Source of the DNA: Hirundichthys speculiger
Lineage: Eukaryota; Chordata; Actinopteri; Beloniformes; Exocoetidae
Length of the DNA: 64,000 bases
Assembly (NCBI GenBank): GCA_018398805.1
Contig: JAGFBZ010000855.1
Location: 2,976,001-3,040,000, forward strand
Direction of reading: 5' to 3'
Of this stretch, positions 26,206 to 39,435 are shown one piece after another (the first letter of the stretch is position 1; each line of letters opens with the position of its first letter). Under the pieces are notes generated by a model that saw only the letters and a program-made list of their open reading frames with translations, had not been told where the DNA came from and searched no databases. A program made the position numbers and the translations under genes.

Positions 26206-29200
26206 TATATTTATGTCTTTGCAGATAGTCATATTAATAATAAATAAATAAAAATATAACTTTGCAAGGCAATGAATGGGCCATTAAACACTGAAAGTAC
26301 CTCTGCCAAGATACATCTAATGTGCTTTATAACTGTCTGAAACAAATATAGAGATTTTTTAGTCATCCATAACTTTGCCAGAATTTTGGAAATCTTTCAT
26401 ACTTTGTGATTTAAATCAGCCAGTGTTTTTATGCTAAAAACAGATCATTCTCTAGTAGCTCCTGGCAAAACAGCCCATTGCTTTTGATGTTGAAAAACAG
26501 TTCTTGGCCACCTGGTAAATATCAGGAACACCATTCAATCACATGCAATATGACAGAGAGCAGCGGCTGACGTATTCTTTTAGGGAATTGATAATGCAGG
26601 ATATTTGAGCAGTTTTGATTGTGTTAGTTTTCCAAACATTGACTTTAACAGACAGTAGGTGATTGATCGTGGGTTTTATCAGGACTGCCACAGAGTTTTA
26701 TCCATTAAAGTGTAGCAGCTGTAAGCCTACTTAGTCTGTAGAAGCTTAAGTGGTGACTGCACCGAACTCTAACCCAACCTTTGTGGGTTTGTTTGTGAAG
26801 ATCTGAAACAGATTTATGAAACATCTGATGCTCCATTGCCAAATGTCATAAGTGGTCCATCGTTCTGCAGAAATAAATAAGCTCTCCCTTCAACATAGAA
26901 TATTCAACAGGAGCTGCAACATATGGCGAGAATGTGACAACCCAGAACGACAGTGTGTCGTCCATTTTTATTTTTTTTGATGCACAGTGTCTTTGTGTGT
27001 AATTTTGCATTTGAATAAGACCACTGTGGCTAATTCATGAATCTTTAATAAGAAGTAGAGCATCGTCCTGGACACATTGTGTTTCTCTTTGATGTGCTTG
27101 ATGTCATTTAGCTGACACCTGAGAGCTGGGATGTTTCATTCAGGACAAACGGTCACAGTTTGTTACAATGACTTCATCAGGTCATGATAGTAAACTCAGA
27201 AACTGTGGACTGTGTTACATGTACTCTGGAATTGTAAAGTGGAGCTAACACTGATGGCCCATCTGTAGTGTTGCAAGTTATGTCATGATTTTTTGTCATT
27301 ATAAAACCACAATGGCCTGTAAAACCACACACACTGAATGTAAAATAAGGCAAAAAACCAGTTGTGACAATGTGTCCTACATGTAAATTTAAATATTCTT
27401 ACAAATCTCTGTAGTTATGCATTGAATGAATGCAGCAAGTGTCACTTTAAAGGTTTACAGGTTTTGGTTAATGTCTTAACAATGAGCTTTTCACATGGTT
27501 TGCTAGATGACTTTTCATCCCATTAACATAATTAAACATGAGCAATGTCCATTTCCTTCTTTATTAAATCAACATTACAGATTTTTGCACCTTCCCTTTC
27601 TTTATGTTGTTTTTTTCATGATGTTGTATGGATGAAGCTCTTCCATCAAAGCTTTTCTCACTGAAATGTTGTGTCATCACCTCCCCTATAAGACTATGGT
27701 TTGATCCATTGCTTCCACTTTTTTTTTTTTTTTGTGCTTTTTCTTTGCACAGTGCAGACACCTTCAATGAACTCCTCTGAAGTCATCAAAGTGTTGGGTT
27801 CAAGGGCATACTTCCTCTTATGGTGAGGAAGAGTGTGACCGGCAAAATTAGCCTCTCTTGCCGTGTCTAGGATAGTTTGCATTGCCTGAGGAATGGAGGG
27901 AGAAAAGAAACATTAGAATTGACTGGATCTCAAAACTTGGAACTGTGTAAAGCCTATTATGTTTCTTAATTGCATGGAATAGCACATTAAAGATTTAATG
28001 TATATTTAAGCCTGCAAACCTAAGTCATATCTGTACACAGAACTGACCTCATCTGTTGTCCAAGTTTACTTTTTTTTTTTTAATTAGAAAGACATATATT
28101 AAAGATCTAAATCTGTGTATGATAAAGTAAAATACTTGGCATTTAAGAAAGATAAGGCCTTTAAGTACTTTGCTGTGTTAGTGAAGTTTTATTCCAAATG
28201 TTTGACATTCACATCATTCCTCAGTTCTTTTCATTTTGCATGAAACAGAGGTTAAAAGCATCCCTTCTATCTTCTGCGTTAAGCATATTTTGTGGAGGAG
28301 GCCAGCTGGGTCTGAGACAGTGTCGAGGCGAAGCACAGCTGGGGAGTGACACTTACCCAATAGGAAGATAAAGACCCGCTTGGACCGAAAGAATTTTCTC
28401 CATTTACATAGCCTCCCCCAGTGTTAAGTCTGTATTCATGCGACTGAGCAACCATACACACTTGTTTACGTGTGCTTATGAACGTCGTGGTGAGGTGGGG
28501 TGCTGTATGGATGGAAATAGAGAGAAAAAAGACTGATGACAGAGGGAAAGATGTATGCTTGGCTGGAGAAGTTAATAAAATTGAAGCTGTGTTATGATGA
28601 ATAAGGAAAGGACCATAAAAGAGAATGTATGTGGTGAATCTCCCTGGCGAGCACTGTTGAACAGCCTGGTGAGCACACCCAGGGGAAGGCTTTATAATCT
28701 GCAGCCCTCCCCAACACTCTGCTCTGCACAGGGAAGCGGGCCCACATCCTGTTTGAGTTTCAATAAGACAGAGATATGGAACCATGAGCTGGGCACAGGA
28801 AGACAGGGGCCACAGTAATATAGCAGAAAAATAGGAGACTGAAATTCATGTGATTTTGCTCAGGAAAAGTAGTAGAATATCTCTGCCTTGAGAAACCAAA
28901 AAAAAAAAAAAAAAAAAGTAGTGCTCTTATACTAAAGATCCAAGTGAAGTGTTATGTGAGACAAACAGTCCTGTACATGCAGCTCTCATCAAGATATTCA
29001 CAGCTATAGAAACTGGTACTAAACATCAAACTCTGACATAATCCTCTAAAATTACAAACAGTAAAACATCAGTTTATGTTGATCTTTACATTCTCACGGC
29101 ACTTATACAGTATATCGATGCGTTCTCTTCACCGTTTCTTCAATGCAAAGGTTTCAGTGCCTGCATTTTTCAAGCGCAGGTTCTCAACTCATTTGGTAAC

Positions 29201-31351
29201 ATTTATAGACCTATCCTACAAAATATTTCCTTTCCTTTCAGAAAGACCTATTTAAAGAAGTTTAGTGGCTATCAACAGTCCAAATTGAAAAACATGCATC
29301 TTAGATGTCTGTTGTTCCATGTACCTTCATGTATATAGTGTGCAGTTGAAAATTGCTCAGTTCCAATATGTCATTTCCAGCCAGAAAAATTGTACTGTTT
29401 TTCTCTTAGTAATCTATTTGAATGACAATATTTCTGACTTTGTTCCCCTTTCTGGAAAATGAGACCTGTGAAAAGCAGAAAAAATGGTGGGGTCTTTGTG
29501 ATTGCAGCCGTGGCAGCTGTTCATTTTTCGCCTGAGTTGCTTTCAGAGAAGCCAGTTACCTTGCTGATGATAAATGCCTGTGTATGCTGAGCTGTCTCTG
29601 AACTCTAGTAGCCTTTAAACCCTGACAGCCGGCGCAGCCTCGGCCCTACAACCCGGAGAGTTCAACCCCAGCCTGTCCTTCAGTGCTACAAATCAATGGC
29701 AGTCTTTACTCACTCTGGTCAGCGGCTACTTTGGCTGCAGCTGCCTACACAAAAAGCCTATTTAGTGATATGTGAGGAAATGGATGTGCATTGAAACCTC
29801 CATGATAGTATGATGTCTCAGCAGCCATCTACAAGGCAACACATGGAGCATGTTGCTGTGATATTGACTAATGGTTTGTTATGGCAGTGGAACTGGAATG
29901 TCAGTCATTCGTGTCTGTGAGGACAACGAGACAGGTGGACACAATGTCATCTCTGATGGAGTGGTGAAGGTCACTATTTTACCTGTACTCCAGCCAGATT
30001 CCTTTAGATCACCTCTGTTTGCCTTAAGGCCCTGAATTCTTTCACTCTTTACTTCCCATCTGAGTCCACCTGCTCCATCCCTTTCCTCCTTCTCTCTTTT
30101 CTAATCAAGCTTTTCATCTCTCAAGTCTCGCTTTGATGTGCCTTCCTCTTTTACTTACTAATTCACTCCTCTCATTCACTCCAGTCTCTCCCTCCTGCTC
30201 CATCTTCCACTTCTCCTCCCCTCTTTTAACAGTCACTCCCTGTGAGTCAGATGCAGGGGCAGAAGATTAATGATGGTCGTGAAGCTTTGGCAGTGTCTGA
30301 ATTTCTATTATCAAAACTGAACTGCCTCGGCCGGGCTGTATTTTCTCTTTGGGTGTGGTAGTGACAGCATCTGGAATTGCTCGGTTATCATTGAATGGAA
30401 TGTGTATATTATACAAATACAAAAACGGCATTTCACAAAAGCTGCTGAATAGCTCTTATGCACACGACTAATACATGTTTAGTTGCAGTGTATTTATTTA
30501 TATGCACTGAGTTTTAGCAGTAGAGGACATCGCGAAAGTATTTTAATTGCTTGTTGTCAGTAAACAGAATGCTTGTGTGACAAACTGGGGATTTGAATGT
30601 AAAATAAGAGGACATTTACCAGGGAAAAAATTGTGCTTTGTGGCATATTGAAGACTAAAATTCCAAGATATCTCTGCCTGTCCTATTTCAGTGTTGACCA
30701 TTTTTAAAGGCAAGTATCCCAGCTTTATAAACTTCTTAACAGTCTCACTTAAACATGCCTCATACACATTTAAATGGCATACGTACCACGGGCGGGAGAC
30801 TTAAAGTGTGATCATGTAAAATGCATTTTCTTTTTTTTTTTTTTTTTTTTTATTTTTGGTGTGAATGTAAAGATCTGTCATGATAATACATGACACTATA
30901 GGCTACCAGGAAAAAAGTGTGTGAAAAAGTTGAGGTACAAGAAATTGCTTAACCCAGCTCATTTCTGACCTTATTAACTTGCATATTTATCAAAGTGTAT
31001 CACCATGCAAACACTCTTCCTCCAGAGTTGCACAGGTCATCTTTTAGAGCAGATGAATAATGGAAGAAGATGGTAAACAGGTGATAGAGCAACGGAAAGG
31101 TGACGGCTCATTGTAGACTGGCGGCTCTCTCACAGTGTGACTGTTCATGCACGTTGGCATCGTAGTCCCATTAATGTTACAAATCCTACCTGATTTCTCT
31201 ATCCTGCAGGTAACGGCCAGTGCTGTTGCAAAGTTTGTGTAGGCGGCTGCTTCTGTTCATCTTTGTTTTTGAAGTTCATGATATTTTCAAGGTTAAGGGG
31301 ACTTACAAAGAAAGCATTGGGGAACATGAAAATGACATTAAAAAAGATGAG

Positions 31352-31533
31352 GGGGGGGCTGGATAGGTCAGTGGTGAGAGCTGGTGGCCCATATACCTAA
31401 GCTACAGTCCTCCTCCTAGGGTTGCAGGTTCAACTCCCGACCCACTGTCTTCCCCACTCTCTCTGCCCTGGTTTCCTATCTATCTACACTGTCAATGAAG
31501 GCCACTAGAGCCACAAAAAAACCTTTTTAAAAA
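31352..31533 (+). repeat. tRNA-derived SINE
   Basis: The head resembles a tRNA gene with RNA polymerase III promoter boxes. A box is TAGGTCAGTGG (31364-31374, one mismatch to TRGYNNARNNG) and B box is GGTTCAACTCC (31427-31437, one mismatch to GGTTCGANTCC). The tail CACTGTCAATGAAGGCCACT then GAGCC and an A-run is like known fish tRNA-SINE tails. It is a retrotransposed copy rather than a working tRNA, since it cannot be folded convincingly into a cloverleaf. Confidence 0.75.
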
Positions 31534-34500
31534 AGGTGCAGTACCTAAAAAGAGGCAAAATGGGGGGAGGAAGAAATAAGGCAGAGTTGGGAAAAAAACA
31601 AAGTGGTACAGCATAGCACAGGGAAAAGAGTAAGAGCCTTAGGCTGAGAGGCACCCGCCCAAGCATCATAGTCAATTAACATCCCAGCCTAGCACTAATT
31701 CTCAGTCTAATTCAGACCATTAATTACGTGCACCATCAGTTCCAGCTCACTTGACCTGACACAAGTCTTCATCACACTGCCTTGGCCCCTATGGGTCATG
31801 TTTTACCAGAGAACTATCTGCAGTTTGCATATTTGTGATGAAACTGAGATTTTATGGCTCAGCCCTCCTCTCAGGACTTTTTTTCTTTCTTTCGTTCTTT
31901 TTTTAAGTATTTAAAACTAACTTTTAACTACTATCTCATCTTAACTAACCACTATTAGTTAGGTAGTTTGTCTTAACTAACTGCTTATATTTACGTTTAA
32001 CACTTTGCCTCGGACTCTTCAGCTCTAATCGACAGTTTGTGTCGTGCCTCAATCAAATTTCTCTTTTTAAACGTTTTCTGTTACTGATAGTAAAACGCGT
32101 TTCAAACAGTATTTGGCACACATGCATTCAGTTTCATTGTTGTATTCACATAAAACTCTGATGCATGATGATTATTGCAATGATTGCGATAATTGAACTG
32201 TGTGGCTGGTAATGGGAACGTAGTGAAAGATGGCTTAACTGTGTACACTACTAACTGGACAGAAGTTAAGTTCGCTTGGGTTTTTTTTTAAAATGCCTTA
32301 TCTTGGCTGTGACTTGTAGAGAAACTAAATCAAATATGCTAGCCTTTGTATCTGGCAGATCACAGGCTGCTCTGTACTAACACCCGACTGCCCTGTTCCA
32401 ACTTACCACAAGCAGAAGCAGCGCCTTCACATATCAAAACTGAAAGGCTAGAAAGCGATCAGGATAGTAAGGATAACAGGCCACTATTTGTGGCAACACT
32501 ACATGGTATGAAAAGTTAGGAATGAAAAACAATTACTTTCAAAAGGAAAAAGCCAGCAGAAGAAGTCAGCTTTCTTTTCATACAGTTAGGAGTTGCCAAT
32601 TTAGGTCAGTCTCAAAAATCAATTATACAATTAAAAAAAAAAGTGTTTAAAAAAAAGCAGTTGCTCCCACAAAACCAAGAGCAAGTCAATTATCCAATTA
32701 GAAAATGCCTGATGATCACAATAAACAATTGCACCATGTGAACATTTTACCCTTTGTTTCTTGTTGAATCAACCCATATACCTGCATTAATCACTATCCA
32801 CTCTTTTGGGCAAATGAAATTGGCTGTTGCATGGAACAACAATTAAAATGTGTCAATATCTTGTCTACCTAACCATTCCTTCACGACACAGTGCAGGGTC
32901 AGAATGCTTCATCCCCCTAATGATAATCGATTAATGAACATAAAATGACCAATATGGTGAGTGCGAAGATGAATGAGGTAGTGAAAAACATCACCCCAAG
33001 GGGGCAAATTAGTCATTTAGCAGCACTGTGTTGTCAACGGTGGCCACTGCTTCTATATAGAGCACCAGTTAATAAGATCTAAAGATAATTTTACAGAAAC
33101 CACTCTCTGCGCTGCACTTTTTTTTTTTTTTTTTTTTTTAACAGTGCTGTTGCATTCGACTGCAGGACAGAATGACAAGGCTGCATCATAACACGGTGAA
33201 CTAACATGAAAGTGCCTGGTCAGCTCCACTGAGATGACAAACATCCACATGTGTGTCAGTTGGTCTCTACTTGTCATCATCTTCCAGAGGAGCTGCCAGC
33301 GCTGCTGTCAGTGTGTTCAGTGGCAGATTTCCCCACACGCCATTTATTCCTGAGCAGGTGCTCTCAAACTATATGACGAGAGAATAATTGCAAGGAGTCC
33401 TGAAATTAAGTGGGTTGAATTAAGCTTTTTCTTTTTCTTTTTTTTTTTTGTTTTTTTGTTTTCGTTTGGCCTTGAGTATTTGCACAAAATTAATGTACAG
33501 TTGAAACATGAGGACTGAGATCAATTTAAATCAATGCTGATTGCTCTGGCACTGTGTTGATTGAGTAAGAGGAACAGAAAAATAAAGTACTGCTGCTGCT
33601 GCTGCCATTTTCTGAAAATGCCTTGGTTTCTAAAACTGACTCAGCTGGCTTATAATGATGCCTTCTTGCTAGACTTGTCACCTTTCTCTTTGGCCTTAAC
33701 AGGCATCTTTGTAGACACCATGTTGTCATTCTGCCATAGGACAGAGGGAGGAGATGAATTTTTAATCCTGGCAGTGTGTGCAGAAGTAGCTGGCAGTTGT
33801 TTACAGATCTTCAGTAATCTTTTGAGAACAAGAACGCTGGAAATGAAACAGGCTTACTTCGTTTAGTACCTATAAATATTAAAAATAACAATCATAAACA
33901 GAAGTTCTTGCTTTTTCTGATCAGTCCTAATTAAAATCAAAAGTTTACATTACATTATTATTTTCTTTCTCGTAGTATGTACAGTATCCCCAAACTAACA
34001 AATCACCATCTGCTGCACGTTCTTAAAAATAATTTAAGTTCAGTAGCTGTGATGATCAGTCAGTAGCAGAGGACCATTAAATGAAGGCAGAACACCTTTT
34101 GTTTGATCTAACTAGGCAACTGTTCAGGCTGACATTGGTACAGATAGGCAGGGAAAAAATCAAATTGAAAAAAAGTACCAATCTTTTGTATTTTGTGATA
34201 TTTGTAATTCTTAATTTAATTAGATCATTGTTACTTGACGATTCTTTACAATGTAGTGAGGCACAGATGTAACAGGTCTGTGCTGTCTCAAGAGCAGCTG
34301 CGAGACCTGGAGATAAAGACAATGTTCCCTCATAGCTTTAAGGAGGTCTGTGTATCACACTCCTTTCTAGTTTGAGAAGATGTGTCTGGCAGGAGAAACG
34401 ACGTTGGAAACTATCTAAGAGAAAACAGCTATTCACTAAATATCCCATTGAGGCTACAGCAGAAATTGCACATTTACAAATTCATGATAGTTTGACCGTT

Positions 34501-34658
34501 TTCCTTTTGGCTTGTAGCAAACACCTTTTTTGATGCGAAGTAGAACAACACTGTCTTGTTTTATGTTTAATAATATTATAATGGCAAAATAGCAGCAAAA
34601 GGGAATGAGATATATGTTCAAGTGTTTTTGTACAATAATCAACAGACAATTTAAAGGT

Positions 34659-34685
34659 CCTTTTCCTTTTCCTTTTCCTTTTTTT
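34659..34685. repeat. (CCTTTT)n short tandem repeat
   Basis: About four copies of a six-base pyrimidine unit running into a T-run. Confidence 0.9.
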
Positions 34686-37302
34686 AGTCTTCTAGAAAAA
34701 AATACACTTCTACTTGCAACTATATCTATTCATGCGCTCATCTTTTATTGATTAAAATTAAATCTTCCCTCACCCACTTACTGTCAGGGATACGCAAACT
34801 TTGCAGCTTGCAGGCAGACACTGAGATCTAATCCAGTATCACAAAAACAGCAACTGTATCCTCTGCACACCTCACCCTATCTCCCATTTCTTTTTCACCA
34901 TGAAAACAGAGCCAGACACTCTGCAGTAGTGTGCAGAAATGCATAACAATAATGTTAAAGGACCCAATCCCCCTTCTAGTTCAAAAATATCTCTAATGGT
35001 TTATTTCAAGATGATTTATTTGTTCATGTCATGGTATGATATTGAAAAAAATGTGTATTTCTCTGCAGAGATTAACTTGCTTCTGTATAGAAATAGAACA
35101 ATTGGTGAGCTATGTAAATATTTTAAAAAGGGGATTAGTTATAGGACATGAATTAGTAAGAAAATGTGCAGACCTTTTGTCTGTGATGCTGCAGTCAAAA
35201 CGAAAAAGGGAGGTTTGAAGACAGAGAAGGTGCACTAACACGTGGAGCTGATGGGCAATAATGTGAAACAAGTTGGGGGAAAACAATAAAAAAAAAACCT
35301 TGTTGCATTCTTTAAAACTTCATGATTGATGATGGCAATTTTAAAGCTTCACACCTTCCTAGGTCTGTGAAAGTATTAGAAACAAGTACTTGAGGGTAGT
35401 CTTCAAGTAAAAATGTACCCTGAATTGCTTTAACCCAGTTAAATAACAGCCATTGGCAAAATACATTTCTAGTTCAATTTTGGTGTCTAGTTGTGTGTTT
35501 TTCTTACTTGTCTTGATACCTGGCCAGAACAATTACCCTCGATGTTTCTGGACAGCTATTTCAGAAATAGACTTTTTTTTTTCAGCAAGAAACAAAAGAT
35601 AACAGAGACTCTGCAGTTTACTGGAAACTCCATATGGATTAGCTGTTGGTGTTTATTTTCCACCTACAACATTGTGTAGGAGAATCATGAATATGAACCA
35701 CTGCAGCATTTATATCTCCACCTCACTGCTAAAACAAGCAACCTTCATGACCTGTAACTACTTGCTGACATGCTTTTTTTCTTGTTGTTTTCTTTAACGG
35801 TCGACAATCACTGCTAAATGGAAATCAAGCCCAAAACCAAGTCAAATCTCTGGATAATTTCTTGAAACAGTATATTCATTTTAGCCATATGTTTACTGTT
35901 AAGTCTAAGTTGGCAGCGCCCCCATTTCTGAGGCGCTGTTCTACAAGCAGTAAGGCCTGAGGATTCATTTCTGCTGTTTGTAACGGGGAAGAGTTGCTAG
36001 CTCCTGCTGCCAAAATGAAGATAGCTTCGATGTTATAGTTAATGGTGATGTCAAAGATTCCTGGATGACATCCACCCAACAAAATGATCTTATTTAGAAG
36101 TGCCTATAGTGGAACAGAGCTCTTCAGTGAGGATGCTGTGTGTTTTATGTATCATGTTCTTATTTTTAGATTGATAACAGTTGATTTAAAAATTATGTTT
36201 TTTCTTCTGCAACACTGCTTGTAGGCATTTATTTAGGCATACAACTATTAAAATAGTTCAGCTTTTAGCTTCCTGAACTGAAAGGCTGAATATCCCTTTT
36301 TGCTGGTTTTTAATTTTGATGGTTAAGGTCACAATCTTGACTCATATTTCAGTGACTTAATTCATTACCACATAAAAGATCGATATCTAAAAGATGGATA
36401 TCCAACACCCTAGAAAAGATGGATTTTACAAATTGGCGATTACAGATTTTTGATAGCCAGGATAACAAAAACCGAAGTGTCGTGCCAGAGTATTTGGAGC
36501 ATATCTTTATCTGAAACATTGTACAAAACACTTCAAAGTCGGTCTATCAAGAAACAAAGACATTATAAAAATGAGGTTATGACATATTATCTACATTATT
36601 TGTGCTACTTGGTCATACAGCACATTTCATTTCATAGCTCCCCCTAGAAACTCTACAAGAGCTTCATTTTTTATCATATTTATTTTCCATTTTTCCCTAA
36701 ATCCAAACTGTACCCAACTCACATACAGCTAGTAGTTCCTGCTAAATATTTTCCACTCATTGTTAAGGCTGTAATTTATTCGATTTCCTAATGTAACATT
36801 TTAAATGGGTTCAGCAACAGAAAAAATATGAACAAATTTAGATTAAGGCCGGCTTCGACTGAATATATTTGCATACCAGAGTAGCTGAAATGTGTTTGAC
36901 GGTCCTGAAATTGCATGAGCCCTGCAGCTGCCTGTCTGATGAAAGTAAGGTGTAAGGGGGAAAGAGGCAGAATGTGCTTGGATTTGACTTTGAATAGAGT
37001 ATTGACATATTGATCTTCAGATATTCAAGTCCGAGTTTTTCAACATACTGCTTATACATTTAACTGTACAATAGCTATGAACAGAAGAGAACTAACAGCA
37101 AAAGAAAAACCTCAGCTCAGTATCTTGCAGATTGCTTAAGCTCCAAAAAGTTACTTTGTTTTTGATGTGTTTGTGTCACTCTTTTTGTGTTCTTTCTAAA
37201 TAAAATCAGTTTCCATCCAGAGAGGGGGAATTCACAGCGGTGGTGATCATCTCATATTCATGGTCATATTTGAAACTAGAAAAGCACTCAGGAGAGCGAA
37301 GA

Positions 37303-37700
37303 CCTCCGCCAAGTGCAACAATTCCCCCATCTAGCGATTTACAGATTGCGATAAAATCCTTGTTATGGATCAGATCCGGAACAGCCTTTGAAATTTGATA
37401 GAGGTTTCCATTGTCAATCCCTGAGTCAAATTTAATGAGTTTTGGCAATAATTAACAGAGATATTGAGAAACAAAATTTTTGGCCCCACTGACCGCAATG
37501 TTATAGAAAATTTGAAAGTGATCCAGAATCCAGGATTTCATCCGGATCACACCCTAAATGAAATCAGTTCTTCCTTTTCACATGCTAACTCCTGAAAATT
37601 TCATCAAAATCCATCCATAACTTTTTGAGTTACCTTGTACACAGACAAACAAACAGACAGACAGATGAACGTCGGAAAAACATAACCTCCTTGGCGGAGG
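37303..37700. repeat. Dispersed repeat bounded by CCTCCGCCAAG inverted repeats
   Basis: CCTCCGCCAAG (37303-37313) and its perfect complement CTTGGCGGAGG (37690-37700) bracket about 400 bp. The right part contains TTTCATCAAAATCCATCCAT, AACTTTTTGAGTTA and a CAGA tetranucleotide run, which together form a very common repeat in fish and some invertebrate genomes. The sequence just left of the boundary (GAAAAGCACTCAGGAGAGCG) is probably part of the same element. No protein-coding frame was seen; I do not know its transposon class. Confidence 0.7.
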
Positions 37701-39321
37701 GTAATGAAAGAGACTTTTAGTTTCTCAAAATGTTAAAACACAATTAAAGACAACTATGTTAAAACACTAATATAGACAACATTACTTGAACCATGCACAG
37801 TAGCCAGAGGTGGCATTTTTACCAAAACTCATCATTGATCATTGGAAGGTTAGGTAAGCTAATTACTATCTTATCTCCTCTCAGGGTAAGTCAGGTTATT
37901 GCAGTCCACCACTATACACAGCCCACAAAAACCCTCGAGTTTTGCTGATTATGAGAGTTCCACTTTGATATTTTTCATTTTTCTGCTGAGTATAAAGGGA
38001 GCTTTGTGTAAATTGAGCTGTTTTTTCTGGGTCTTGACGGCATTTTATAGTCAGTAGTGAGTCACTGGTTGCTCCTCGTTACACACTATTGTGTCGTGTT
38101 TGCAAACATATAACCCCAACTTTTTTAGTTTTTTTGTCAATCAATGACACGCATACTGTGTCATTACTTCAGCATCCTTACCAGTCAAACAGCTACATAA
38201 TGATCCATTACACCCACCTTCTCGTAATTATGTAAATGTGTCACAATTTAGTTGAACTGTGCTGCAACCGAATTCTTGATTACTAATGTGTGTGACATCT
38301 TTTGCAAGATTAGCAAACCTGTAACATAACAGCATGAAAGGCTCATACAATGGGAAGCCCTGGTGGAACAGATCCCCGTAGAATAAGACAGAAGAGTACC
38401 TGGCTCAGCATCCCCTCTGAGTGTGTGTGAATCTTTTACACATTACAAATGGGATTCTGAGACAGCATTAGATGTAAATAGAATACATTATATGTAATTT
38501 GCAGGAGGTATACATTATCGTTTCTGTCCTCAAATAGGGATAAACGGAGATGACAGGACAAAATGTTGGTCATATTGTATACCTTAATCATGTTCAGTGT
38601 CTGCAAGTATCATAATGTGGCTAAAGGGTCACTCACAGCAGATGCTCCCATCTTTCAGGCATATGTAAGCAGCTCTGTTTGACTCACTACTTCTTTTTTA
38701 CCCTTATCTTTTAAATGTGCTTGAATACATGCTATCTTATTTATTCAGAAAGGCAATAGGTATGAATCGCACAGTTGAAGTGACTGTTGACTGTGCTCAG
38801 GGGCACGCAGGAAATCCTGCTGGAGAGGATGGAGATGAAGGTCGACTCACTCCAGCTGCGAGCCAGTTGTCACAAGTGGACAGATGGGAGAATCACCTGA
38901 AACCAGAATTGATTTCTTTGAGTGAGAGAGAACAAAATTTCAGATATCTTTTTGACCTCCCTTGATGGAATGTGTCACAGGCTGGATGGAGCGAGAGAAC
39001 GAGAATAGACAGACAGCAAATGTCACTGCAGAAAGAGGTGAGCGGTGCCTTTTAAAGAACGTCGCCGGGCAGCTCCTATTTCTGAGACTCCAGTCACTTC
39101 CAACTGAACTGAACTCATGAACTCTACCTCTAACGAAGAGAGCTAGATGTTTTTTGCATTGCAGCAACTTCTTTATAGTGCTTGTTCTGTATGTACTGTA
39201 ATATGAACTTACACTTAACAAAAAAAGTACGTCTGGGTTATATAAGAGAATAAACACATATTTTTATATGTCCTTCAAGCAGCTGCTGTCCTGATCATTT
39301 ATTAAGTGTGTTTTTGAGGAA

Positions 39322-39435
39322 CTGTGATGAACTGGCAGCCTATCCAGGGCGTAACTTGCCTTTCGCTGGGATAGGCAGAAGCCCATGACTCTGAATAGGG
39401 ATAAGAATCTGGTGTAGGAGATGGACAGATGGATC
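39322..39435 (+). repeat. Fish SINE/LINE 3' portion (CTATCCAGGGCGTAAC type)
   Basis: GATGAACTGGCAGCCTATCC, then AGGGCGTAACTTGCCTTTCG and GCTGGGATAGGCAGAAGCCC, ending in GATGGACAGATGGATCC. This follows the widespread fish retroposon tail (ACTGGCGACCTGTCCAGGGT.. through ..ATGGATGGATGG). The copy is 5'-truncated and diverged, in the gene's own orientation. Confidence 0.75.

Noticed and set aside
28279..28785. 168-codon open frame on the minus strand
   Set aside because: No recognisable motif or domain and no sign of promoter or exon structure; best explained as a chance frame in a less AT-rich part of the intron.
31352..31440. Possible functional tRNA gene
   Set aside because: The A and B boxes are present, but a regular cloverleaf is not apparent and the downstream tail is SINE-like.
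37651..37668. CAGA tandem tract considered as an independent microsatellite
   Set aside because: It is an internal part of the dispersed element at 37303-37700.
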